This document shows, one piece after another, positions 14,075 through 24,800 of a DNA stretch of 64,000 nt; the stretch's first letter is position 1, and every line of letters begins with the position of its first letter. Made by a program: the position numbers and the translations under genes. Source of the DNA: Leptasterias polaris (taxonomy: Eukaryota > Echinodermata > Asteroidea > Forcipulatida > Asteriidae); assembly GCA_037783415.1 (NCBI GenBank), contig JAZGTN010000022.1, positions 6,856,001 through 6,920,000 on the forward strand, written 5' to 3'. A model generated the notes under the pieces. The model was given only the letters and a program-made list of their open reading frames with translations. It made no database searches and had not been told where the DNA came from.

Positions 14075-14158
14075 CTAACCCTAACCCTAACCCTAACCCT
14101 AACCCTAACCCTAACCCTAACCCTAACCCTAACCCTAACCCTAACCCTAACCCTAACC

Positions 14159-14199
<41 letters not shown>

Positions 14200-14217
14200 C
14201 CCTAACCCTAACCCTAA
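14075..14217 (+). repeat. Interstitial telomeric repeat (CCCTAA)n, first block
   Basis: About 23 copies of CCCTAA with a single-base phase slip near 14180. The complement is the TTAGGG telomere repeat of most deuterostomes. It lies inside a transposon-like block, not at a chromosome end. Confidence 0.97.
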
Positions 14218-15200
14218 GCAATGGGAGTATTGAAAAAAAGTCTAAGTCCAAAGTGTGTGCCGTAGAGTGGCTACGCGGCTACGCGGCTACACCGACCGTC
14301 CTATTACGGAACACGTGTATAATCAGGGTTGCGTGCAAAAGCAATGGGAGTATTATAATCATGGTTGCGTGCAAAAGCAATGGGAGTATTGAAAAAAGTC
14401 TAAGTCCAAAGTGTGTGCAGTTGAGTGGCTACGCGGCTACGCGGCTACACCGACCGTCCTATTACGAAACACGTGTATAATCAGGGTTGCGTGCAAAAGC
14501 AATGGGAGTATTGAAAAAAAGTCTAAGTCCAAAGTGTGTGCAGTTGAGTGGCTACGCGGCTACGCGGCTACACCGACCGTCCTATTACGGAACACGTGTA
14601 TAATCAGGGTTGCGTGCAACCCTAACCCTAACCCTAACCCTAACCCTAACCCTAACCCTAACCCTAACCCTAAACCCTAAACCCTAACCCTAACCCTAAC
14701 CCTAACCCTAACCCTAAGCAATGGGAGTATTGAAAAAAAGTCTAAGTCCAAAGTGTGTGCCGTAGAGTGGCTACGCGGCTACGCGGCTACACCGACCGTC
14801 CTATTACGGAACACGTGTATAATCAGGGTTGCGTGCAAAAGCAATAGGAGTATTATAATCATGGTTGCGTGCAAAAGCAATGGGAGTATTGAAAAAAGTC
14901 TAAGTCCAAAGTGTGTGCAGTTGAGTGGCTACGCGGCTACGCGGCTACACCGACCGTCCTATTACGAAACACGTGTATAATCAGGGTTGCGTGCAAAAGC
15001 AATGGGAGTATTGAAAAAAAGTCTAAGTCCAAAGTGTGTGCAGTTGAGTGGCTACGCGGCTACGCGGCTACACCGACCGTCCTATTACGGAACACGTGTA
15101 TAATCAGGGTTGCGTGCAAAAGCAATGGGAGTATTGAAAAAAAGTCTAAGTCCAAAGTGTGTGCCGTAGAGTGGCTACGCGGCTACGCGGCTACACCGAC
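14218..15200 (+). repeat. 120-123-bp satellite-like unit in a 500-bp higher-order repeat
   Basis: Units start with gcaatgggagtattg near 14218, 14377, 14499, 14718, 14877, 14999 and 15122, with short 36-bp variants at 14341 and 14841. Each holds a triple ctacgcgg motif. The block 14218-14717 recurs as 14718-15200 with a 500-bp offset and very few changes. The open frames seen across it follow from the unit length and are not genes. Confidence 0.93.
14619..14717 (+). repeat. Interstitial telomeric repeat (CCCTAA)n, second block
   Basis: About 16 copies of CCCTAA with two single-base slips near 14670-14685. It replaces the end of one 122-bp unit and precedes the next, as the first block does. 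Confidence 0.97.
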
Positions 15201-16354
15201 ATAGTGCGGTCACTAAACCGTGACTGCGTAGCCGTAGCCGCCGGCTACGAGGTGGTGCTTATGAGTTGCGGGGTATTCTGCAATTGAGCCAAAATTATTT
15301 CACCTCCTGGAGCTGAGGTACATGGGCGTAGGGCCAAGGATCGGAGGAAGTCCAGAGTATTGGCACTATTATGGGGCTAGCAAACTACATACTATTACTA
15401 ATACTAATACCTAGTAGTACTACTACACTACACAGGGTACCTGAGATTACATTTTTACATTAATATTACATGATTTAGATTAAAATTATGCACACATTTT
15501 TCAGATTATTCCTCCAGTATTTACAATAACTAACAATTAAAGTAACAACTTTAAACACCACAGCACGAGCATGCACAACTATTAACTCCCAACGGGCACG
15601 GTCATTAAATACGACTAGCAGTGTGGCAGCACTGCACCTCGTAGTCGTACCACAAACCACACCGTCCGCACAACAACCCCAGAACAATTCTTACCGGGCC
15701 CAACGGGAATGAAAAACAGGCAGTCCATCATGGCCATTTGGCATCGGTCGTCGAACGCCTCCTTCTTAGAAAATAAGTCTTGTAGTCCTAAAGAAGTGTA
15801 ACAGCTACACGGATAAATCTTGAACATGTATACCTATTATATCCAACATGAAACCAGCATTTTCACAGATGAAGTAACAGTAATTCATGTGTTGTTTTGC
15901 TATGTTTTCCATCCAAAGACAAGCAGTCCGGAAGTGAACATAAAGCGCATTGCCAGAGCGCGTATCGTACACAGTAGTTCCAACAACGGCAATGCAGTGA
16001 ATTCAGGGCCGGGGAGTTTTCATTGGTCCCTCTCTTTAATTAAATGCAATAAAAGTTGGCAAACTACCAGGGATGAACATTTCTCGTTCTCTCGACGCCC
16101 GGTGGTGGTGTGATGTGTGATGACAATTTACGCCCTCAAGCGTCTTGTTTATGTTTGTTTGTTTGTTATCAAAGAAAAATAGGGAAATACATAATGTTTT
16201 TTGTTTGTTATCAATGACAATGTATAGTCAGTAATTTCCAGACAGCTTCAACACATACATATGCAATAAAATCTGTAAAAGTTGCTATAAATTGTGCAAA
16301 GCAAACACCTGAGCTGAAATAAACATATTTTACTCTGATGTTAAAATTGCCACA

Positions 16355-16440
16355 AATCGTCAATTTTTATTTTGTTCAACCCCAAATTAATATAAAATGT
16401 ACCCCGTCAGTTTCCCTTGTGGTATATTACTTGATAGTAG
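16355..16440 (+). mobile_element. SINE family B, 3' body only
   Basis: tttgttcaaccccaaattaa and cagtttcccttgtggtatat match the body of the copies above; no head is present. Confidence 0.6.
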
Positions 16441-17990
16441 CACATTTTGTTACATCTCCATTTTGTTGTGCAGTATAAACAATTTGAGTCAGCTCCACAA
16501 ACCTTGCTCATCTCACCCCTATATATTAATTCAGTTTAATATTTTTGCAAGACTAAATAGATTGAAACAAAAGTCGTTTCCTAGATGATGACTTGGCGGG
16601 TAGGCAACTCTGGGTGATGCAGACAGTGCCCGGAGAGTTAAAGCCGTCTTCTTGATAACTTGTCAAGGAAGGAGATCACTGATTGGTTACTCATTGATCA
16701 CTTTCTGCACCCAGCTGACTTTGAAAGCAATCTGGAGCATCCAAGTGTTGCAGCCATTCAGGGGCTCTGCAATGGACTTTTTATTTATTTATCTATTTTT
16801 TATTTATTTTTTGGAGGGGGGGGCATGGGCAACCAATAATCAACCATTGACAGAGACTTTGATTTTGTTTCTTAACCAAGTTTTTGATTATTTAATAGAA
16901 AAGTAAACATCATCATTGTACAAAAACTTTTTAACAATTTTAATATTATAATTACTTTTTTTTATTCACATAATTGCACTTTTTGGGTGACACAATTGTA
17001 TAAAGAATTATTTTGAAGAAGACTGAATATAATTTAGTGGAAATATTGTTATCTCCAAGTATAAGAAAGTAACAAATTATTGATGAACTCTCCCACAGAA
17101 AGAAAAAACACATGTAACTAAACTAGCAGACAGTTTAACAATGTACAAATTGTCCTGTGATTTATTTACCTTTAAAAACTGGTATCTCCCCACACTAAAT
17201 CTTTAAAAAATAAAAATGTTATTTGATTTTTCATGAAAACACAATTTGTTGATAAATTTGTCATAGGTAAGCATGACTTTCTCATTGCTTCAGCATATCT
17301 GTCGAGTAAAGATATCTTGCTACAAGCCTAGGCTTCTAGAAAATGCCTCCATTCCAACATTATTCTCTCTTAATAGCATCTTGTTGATAATTCCATCAAC
17401 TTTCTTGTGTATTTTCTGTTTGATTTATTTTGTCATTTGGTATGGGAGGCTGTATCCGAATCAGCGGCTACAGCTACAACTGTTGCTAAGGGAGTTGCTA
17501 AGGATGTCCTTTACTTCACTGTCTGATGACACAGTGATCTGGCTCTAGCCATAGCCGTAACCACAAATTGGGACGAGGCCTAAGCCTTAGGCAATCACAA
17601 ATAATATGTCGTCTACTTAAAACTAAAATACTTTTTCTCTCATTTTTGTTCCGAGCTGGTAAGATTTGGTCCTTCAGTTGTTTCACATTATTAATAAAAA
17701 TTATGGTTGAAATTTGGCACATTCATTGCGAACATCTGTTCATTGACCTATATTCCTTCTGATTTAAGCTCAGTGACAAACAAATTGACAGATAACATTT
17801 GTTGAGGATTCAGTGCACAGTTATTCGTAAATGTTTAAAGAAAATTGTTTCTCTAAAATAAATTTGATTTACTTGGGAGATGCTTTGTCTGAGTCCGGAA
17901 TTTTGATACCAGAGCAAATAATTTTAAGAAGAATATGCCTTAATATCAACTTGCGATAAATTTAGGCTTAGAATGCACATACGACAGCAG

Positions 17991-18180
17991 GGCCCAATTT
18001 CATAGAGCTGCTTAACTGAGCAGACAAAACTGCTGACAACTTTTGTGCCAAGCAAAAGTAAGCAGGTTACCAGTCAGAAATGGTGTACAAGACATGGTAT
18101 TTTAGCTGGTTACCTTATTCTGTTCAGCATAATTTTGTTGCGTTAGCTACCTTTTGTGCTCATTGAAATTGGGCCCTTGG
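17991..18180. mobile_element. MITE family C
   Basis: 190 bp with ends gggcccaatttcatagagct and gaaattgggccc, and an interior rich in tgctaagca-like words. Downstream of the spatacsin 3' end. Confidence 0.82.
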
Positions 18181-18629
18181 TATAACTTTATTGAGTAGCA
18201 AAGGTTGCTTAGGTGATGTCCTTCAGTCAAGTTCTGTTGATTAAAAAAATAGAAAAGGCACACTTTAAAACACATGGAGGTCAAAATATGTCAAGTTGTT
18301 GAGGGGAAATTTTATTTTTCCATGTGACTTTATCTTTTGATGTTATCCAGCTTGTTTTGGCTCTGGAAGTGTGAATAACTCACTTGATATTACTAAAGAT
18401 TTTAGGTCTGTAGTAGTTTGTGGTGAAACAGAAAACTTTTAAAAATATTTTTAATGCAAACAAACTCATTCATCCCTTACCTAGGGTCATACTTTGGTAA
18501 TGACCCCGAAAAAACAATTGTGTAGTTTCTATCTGAAAGCTGACTTGTTATAAAGATAGTAATGGTAGTAAGCATCCTGTGAAATATACAAGTAGACACT
18601 GTATTCAGCTGAAACTTTCACAGGTGACG

Positions 18630-18635
18630 TTTATT
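18630..18635 (-). terminator. Possible polyadenylation signal of spatacsin
   Basis: AATAAA on the minus strand about 90 nt downstream of the stop codon. Another lies at 18311-18316. No transcript evidence, so either or neither may be used. Confidence 0.35.
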
Positions 18636-18724
18636 GTATCTCTCTTGATAAGTTTGCCTATAAATCAGCATTATGCTGACAAAAACCAAACGATGACCCT
18701 ACCTTCAAGGTTCCCATCATCAGA

Positions 18725-18899
18725 TCATGCGACATCCTTGAGGTATGACCCTGCTTCACCCTCCAGTAGACTCACAGCCAGGTCCTGAAAGCCCAGCTCA
18801 GTGGCAATCTTGTAGGCTGTCAACACTTCACTACAGTAACTCAGAAACTTCTTCATGTTGGTTGACGCCTGAAACAGTCGGCTGCCTTCGTGACGATAC
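18725..18899 (-). CDS. SPG11: Spatacsin exon 44, C-terminus and stop
   Basis: 175 nt, residues 2536-2593 and a TGA at 18725-18727. Contains NMKKFLSYCSEVLTAYKIA and ends SYLKDVA, matching the family's C-terminus. Acceptor TTTGTAG. A short inverted-repeat element begins about 26 nt upstream of this acceptor. Confidence 0.95.
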
Positions 18900-21800
18900 C
18901 TACAAAGAGTATGAATGTTTACTGTGGCCGTTCTCAAAACCATGGCTTGGGCTTGGGCTTCGGCTCGGTCAGTTATTTAGAAAATGTGTGTTGTCCTTAT
19001 GGGGTTTCAAACAGGCAGACGTAGCCCAAGCCCAAGCCCTAGCTGTGGTTTCAAAAACAGCCTAGAAAGTATAAGCATTACTAGATAGTCAGCATTGCTG
19101 TCCAGGTAGATCAAAATTGAGTTCACTTTTTTGTTTTCCTTCAGGGCCAATTTCATAGAGCTGTTTGAGAGGAAAATATTAAATAAACATATTCTGCTAA
19201 GCAAAAATGAGCAGGAAACCAGTCACAGATGGTGCATGTGATGGTATTTTTGGCTGGTAACCTTACACTAGTAAGCATCATTTTGTTGTGCTTAGCATCT
19301 TGTTGTGCTTAAGCAGCTCTTTAAAATCGGTGTGCCATTGTCCAATATTTAACAAAAAATCAAAAAATCTTGCCCTTTGTTAATCTTTTATATCTATTCA
19401 TATTGTATTTATGTTCACTGTGGCGGTTTTACTAGTGTGTCCTTTTACTCTGTACCTTTAACTGTGAATTGTGGCAAAAATAAAAAAATTATGATAATAA
19501 CTGGTAGTAAAATTGTATACATCAGCAGAAGGAGAGCATATTTCTTTGTTTTTTACTTTTGAGCGACATCTCTGAAGAGCGATTCATCAAGAGGTCTACA
19601 GACACTGTAGTCCTCCAGGTACTGAAAATCTCCTTGGACGACTACGACGTGATAGATAGCATCTGACCATAAAGATTGCATCATCCCATAGGCATCAGCT
19701 ACAATCAGTGCCTACAAAAAAAAAAAAAAAAAACTTTTAAACTTTAAATACAAAGTTAAGTAATAAGACATCTGTGCTCAATTTCATAGAGCTGCTTGAG
19801 CAGAAAATAGGATTGTTTGAAACGACACCCATTGAAGTAGTGTAATTTTAAAGAAAGAGGTAATTTTTCACAAACAAAATTTGAATCTGAGAAAGGCTTC
19901 ACGAATGAAATTTTTGTTGGCATCTGAAAGCACACAATTCTATGCAACAAGGGTGTTTTTTTCTTCTTAATTATTTTGACCAATTGAGCCCAAATGTTCA
20001 CGGGTTTGTTTTTTATTCATATGTTGGGATACACCAAGTGAGGACACTGGTCTCTGACAATTACCAAAAGTATAATGTGCCTCTTAAAACAAGTCTAGAT
20101 TGTAGGATGGAGGGAAACATGCACCAGGCAAGGAGTTCCGATGAGATGCAGTACGTGGAATAAAACTACTACTACCCTAGTGGAGTATTGATTGTAGATT
20201 GTAGGAATAGCTTAGTGCGCTTTGGCAGCACAGGCTGTATACTCCCCAGGGAGCTGAGATGGTTTCAGGAATGATATAAATGGCCCAGTGACCAGGGGTA
20301 ATAATGTGTGAAGCGCAATGATCATTCTTTGGAATTGCGATATAGAAGAGCCGATATTATTTATTATTTTTATTATAGGATAGAGGGAACCATGTACCAG
20401 GCAAAGAGTTCCAGTATGTGGGAAAAGGATATTTTAGAATAGCTCTTTGTTCTACAATAAGGGTTCCAACATACCTCATGGAACTTTGTGTGTTTATTCA
20501 TGAAAGAGGTCAGTGCTTTGGAGTCCAGATTGATAACATGTTGCTTAGTCGGAAGTAAATGAAGTTGTAATGCCACTAAGCGGGCCTGCTTCACACACTG
20601 CTCAGCATGTCTCAAACAATTGTCCTGTTAAGAAATAAGAAGATTTATCTTAAAGGGAAAGCAAAACAAACCAGATCACACATTCTATTTTTTTTCATCT
20701 CCGTGGAGACGACATCTTTTGTTCTTTCCATTGTCCCTGTACTTAACATCGTCCCATAGACTCTGTACACAAGCAATCTGACCTGTGTAAAATTTGTTTG
20801 TCTTTAAGATTCAACCAGTGGCTTCAGAAGTCCAATGTTTCTTAGTACAGAATTAATCTCAGAGCATTCTGTGCACTTTCAAAAACTGTTGTTCTCCAAT
20901 TTTGCTGAGATACAACCAGTGGCTTCAGAACACCCTGTGTTTCTCAGTACAGAATTATGGAGTTCCCGCAGTCTTGACAGTTCCCCTATGATGACCTTTT
21001 GTTTTCCTTTTTTTGATTTGTCCTCAATCACCAAAAGGTAGTGAATATTAAAAGACTAAAACTAATTACAGTGAAAAAAAGATTGGTTTTTATAGGAGAA
21101 ATTATCACATGATCAAATTGAACAAATTGCTTAACAATCCTGTTGGTAAGTCAATACATTAAACGCGGGCACATCTGCTGCATGCCCAAAGTTTTCGCTA
21201 CTTCCGGCTCCAAAGCTGGCATACGTTTCTGTGTAATTTCACCCCAAATTACCCATTTCATCGTTCAGGCATTTCTTATGACAGAAACTTTTAATTCTGA
21301 GAAGACCTCGAGTCTTTGAAGAATGTATGTAAAAGCCAAGTCCAGTTTTAAACTTTTCTTACATAAATCATTGTACAAAAACTAGCTCAATGCAACTCCT
21401 GCAATTTTGTTTCCTTCACAATTTAATGCAATGTACATGGGTATGTTCCAATACATGCAACACTTGCAGGGGCTATTACTTTGATTCAAGGAGAGGAGGC
21501 GAAATTTGTACCTCCTTATAATTTAATGAAGTTGTGTCTGACCTTTGCGTAGCTCTGTGCAGCTTTTGTAAAATCCTGTAAGACAACTTGAAGACTGTTC
21601 TGCAACTCGATATTTGCACCTTTGGAAAACAACACAAACATTAAAAAAGTACATCATTAGTTCTTAATTTTATACAATAGCTTTAAGTGAAACCGAATGA
21701 CTGTTTTAAGGAGCTTTCAAGTTCGCACAAAAGAGAATAACACAATGTTAAAATTGGCTCTTTATTTACAAAAGATTTTCAGGAATGATTATTTACCCAT

Positions 21801-24800
21801 AGCCTTCTTATTAAAGGTCTGCAGCTGCTCCTGAGCATCTCTCTGAAGTAGCTCAGCAATCTCCCGATTCATCTCAAACTTGACAGCTACAACTTGATAG
21901 GCCTCAGTGTCTGGTGGATCACAGCGTTTCAGGTAGTCTAATAGCGCTACCTTCAGCTTGGTGTCCTGGTAATTTTTCAAGTACAACAAGATTTTATTAT
22001 TACATAGACCATGGACTACTACGCAAATACATTTTACGCACATGTTAGCCGCAAAATGAGGTGCATGCTGGTCCACATGTCAAACTTATCAACTCATACA
22101 TATAATATATTTTCGAAGTGGTCTAAGTAAGTACCCTTTGTTTACATCTAAACCGCCCTCTTCAGAAACCTGCCCGCACAAACGCCTTGTTTTGTTTTGC
22201 ATAAAATAATTTAGTTGAGGAGTGATGTCAAAGGTCACATGATTCAAAGGAGATCTGACCTGTGACGCCACTCCCATCTAAATGTATGCAAAATGTGATT
22301 ACATTTAAACCGTCCTCCAAAGAAATCTGCCTGTCGGTGTAAACACACACCTTGGTTTACACAAATTTGCTTAATAAGGAGTGATCTCAAAGTTCACAAA
22401 GATCAAGGGCCATATGACCTGTGACATCATTCCAAACCTGTGTGAGTTGAATGAGATTGGTGCTAAGGTTTACTCAAGAAGAATTGATTCTCATGAAAAG
22501 ATGGACAATCTTACCTTTCCTCCTTGCTTAAAGAGCAGCTCAAACTGCTGGTTAGCTCTGAGTACATCAAAGACATAAGACATCTCACAGTATCTCCCCA
22601 CACCTGTCAATAACCGCACCTGTTGGTTGCAAGATTTTTATTATAATTATTTATTTAATAATTCACAAATTCTCGTTGTGAAGCCAAAGATTCTCAGAAA
22701 AGCGAACTTAATCACTATACTAGCCAAGGACCCCCATGGAGAGAAGACAAAGCAGGAAGCTTCAGTTTTAGATGTGGGAGGAAAACCCCAGTGATTTCTT
22801 CCAGGGAAAACCCACTCAGAATAAGCCAAGTCTTGCAGCAACTTGCCTTAGAAATACAATAAATACACAAAAACGGAACTACCAATTGAACAGACAAAAC
22901 CAACACCACTGAACAAACGGTCGGTCTCTTTCAAGACCCAAAACAAACGGACAAACAGACAATTACTGGACAATATTTTAGCAAGATGATGGTAAAACAA
23001 AAGAGCTGAATAGAAGATAACAACAATGAAAGATATTAGAGGAAGCTGTAAGTATAAACTTGTCGTACTTACCAGCAGGGTGAACTCTTCTGACTGAGTG
23101 AGGGCATCACTACACTCTCGACACTTCCTGAGTACGTTGGAGATCCCTTCCATGTTACAGCAAACAGTGTGACAATCATGGGCCCTGATGATCAACTCAA
23201 CCTCCATGGTAAGAACTGTCAAATCAATCCAATGTTCAAATCAAGAAAAAATTTATTCAAGTTATATGGTGAGGACAAATTTGGTGTGACGCATTGTGCA
23301 TTATCCAGAGATGCCACTGTGGTAATGAAAAAAAACCTGACAATTATTTTTCCTTAGACAAAAGCAGAAAGCCACTGAATGAATGTCGCGAGTGGTAACC
23401 ATTGTGACAAATTATCGCAGAGCAATCATCGCAAGCGGTAACATGCAACTGGGGGTACAGCTGATGGATTTACCTTATGAAAGGCTTTCTTGTCAAATAC
23501 TGCACAGATTATATACACAATTGATGAAAAAGTCAGCAAGAATGGTTGTTTTAATCAATAAAGTTTACCTCAGAAATGTTTTCCATCTTGAATGTTTCGA
23601 AGAGATCGCGATCGGCCTTTGCTTTTATGATGTGTGTACGTACAGATCGGACGTATTAGACAACTCGTCCTGCATGGTCTGAGATGGCCATGTGACACGG
23701 AATTGGTTGGTATCCGGCGAGTTGTGTAGTAATTGTTACGGAGAATGCGATCGGAGCATGAAATTAGACTCATTTCAAGGCTGTGTGCATGACACCTTTG
23801 CTCACTATGCGAACTTCCTCCACAAACGTTGGCAGGGTGTTTGCGTGCTACGCCTCGAACTTAAGGATACTTAAATTGCGATGTTGTCGATCGCGCGCGA
23901 TCAGAAACAAATAATGTTGCTGTTTGTTTCTCTCTCCGGTCTTTTAATAAATGGACAGCCTGGAAAAAACGGAAGTTGAGGTTTTGTTTTTTTAAACCGG
24001 ATATCCGGGTAAATCCGGAAAAGTGGCATCTCTGATTATCCAGGGGGTCTATCATTAAAGTTATTTCCATTTATATATGTTAATAAATTTCCATTTGTGG
24101 CTTTGGCAAAAACAAATAACTGACCTCTAACCAATGACTGACCTGATTTGCTGTTACCAGCATCTGAGCTGACCAATGACGTAGCTTCTTGTAGTAGTCT
24201 ATTCCCAAGGATAGCTGGGTTACGACACAGCTGTATCAACTGACTAAACTCTTCCTTCTCACTTAGATCTTGGCCGATGTAGGAGCCTAGCGATGATGAT
24301 GATGGAAACCTCGACGCAGTACCTAGCCCAATCAGTCAAACACAAAAATTAATTTTTTGAATTGAAACAACCCCATCTGGAAGTATTGTGTTGTTTTGTT
24401 GTTTTGTGTTGTTGTGAGAAGAAATTTAGGGTTGAACAAACAAAATTTGACAAGAGCGAGACTTGAACGTGCAACCTCCGGACTAACGAGCCGGCACTCT
24501 CCCAACTGAGCTACCTAGCACATATGTTGGCAGTCTCCCTGTTTTGTCAACATCTTTGTTCAGGGGTTCCAGTCAAAAGCCATTCGACCTGTAACTGCTG
24601 TGTAGCCAGGGATCACACCCAAGTTTACGATACAACCTGGGAAATGACAGCAGAGAAATAAATATACTCATTCAAAAACCAGTAAAGTACCAAACTTTTG
24701 AAGTGTGTTCAAATAGATATGTAGACCAGCTTACCTTCTCTGCGTCTCGGATGGCGAGCCTTCAAACTAGTGACAACTGCTTCACATAGAAACCCTGCCA

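Larger units (their letters stand above)
13976..15290. mobile_element. Nested insertion carrying telomeric repeat arrays
   Basis: This 1.3-kb block splits the right arm of the palindrome. It is flanked by an exact 8-bp duplication, aaaattat (13968-13975 and 15291-15298). Its ends are inverted repeats of about 26 bp sharing AATTGCAGAATACCCCGCAA, with mismatches in the outer five bases. Inside are two CCCTAA arrays and seven or more copies of a 120-123-bp unit. No coding capacity is evident. An 8-bp duplication with terminal GG could suit several cut-and-paste superfamilies; I do not assign one. Confidence 0.85.
13558..15379. mobile_element. Palindromic (foldback, MULE-like) element, interrupted
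   Basis: The ends are inverted repeats starting TAACCCCATAATAGTGCC on the left and TAGCCCCATAATAGTGCC read inward on the right. An exact 9-bp direct repeat, gcaaactac, flanks it at 13549-13557 and 15380-15388. The left arm (13558-13804) pairs with 13805-13975 and, across an insertion, with 15299-15379; the centre is gctgggcccagc at 13799-13810. Within the adjacent 171-bp arms I saw one mismatch. Removing the inner insertion leaves a palindrome of about 500 bp. Long inverted arms with a 9-bp duplication fit non-autonomous Mutator-like elements, but no transposase is present, so the assignment is inference. Confidence 0.85.
10199..18624. other. Intergenic region between spatacsin and myosin IX
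   Basis: No protein exon recognised. It holds a SINE at 11285-11720, a 72-bp duplication at 12395-12539, the nested palindrome and telomeric-repeat element at 13549-15388, a SINE tail near 16360 and MITEs near 18000. The myosin IX promoter and any 5' UTR exon should lie in its left part, but no clear TATA or initiator stands out. Confidence 0.6.

Noticed and set aside
13952..14233. Open frame with Thr-Leu and Asn-Pro repeats
   Set aside because: Translation of the CCCTAA telomeric array.
14218..15204. Several long open frames sharing a Cys-Ala-Val-Glu-Trp-Leu-rich peptide
   Set aside because: They follow the 120-123-bp tandem unit, recur in every copy and run into CCCTAA arrays; they are by-products of the satellite.
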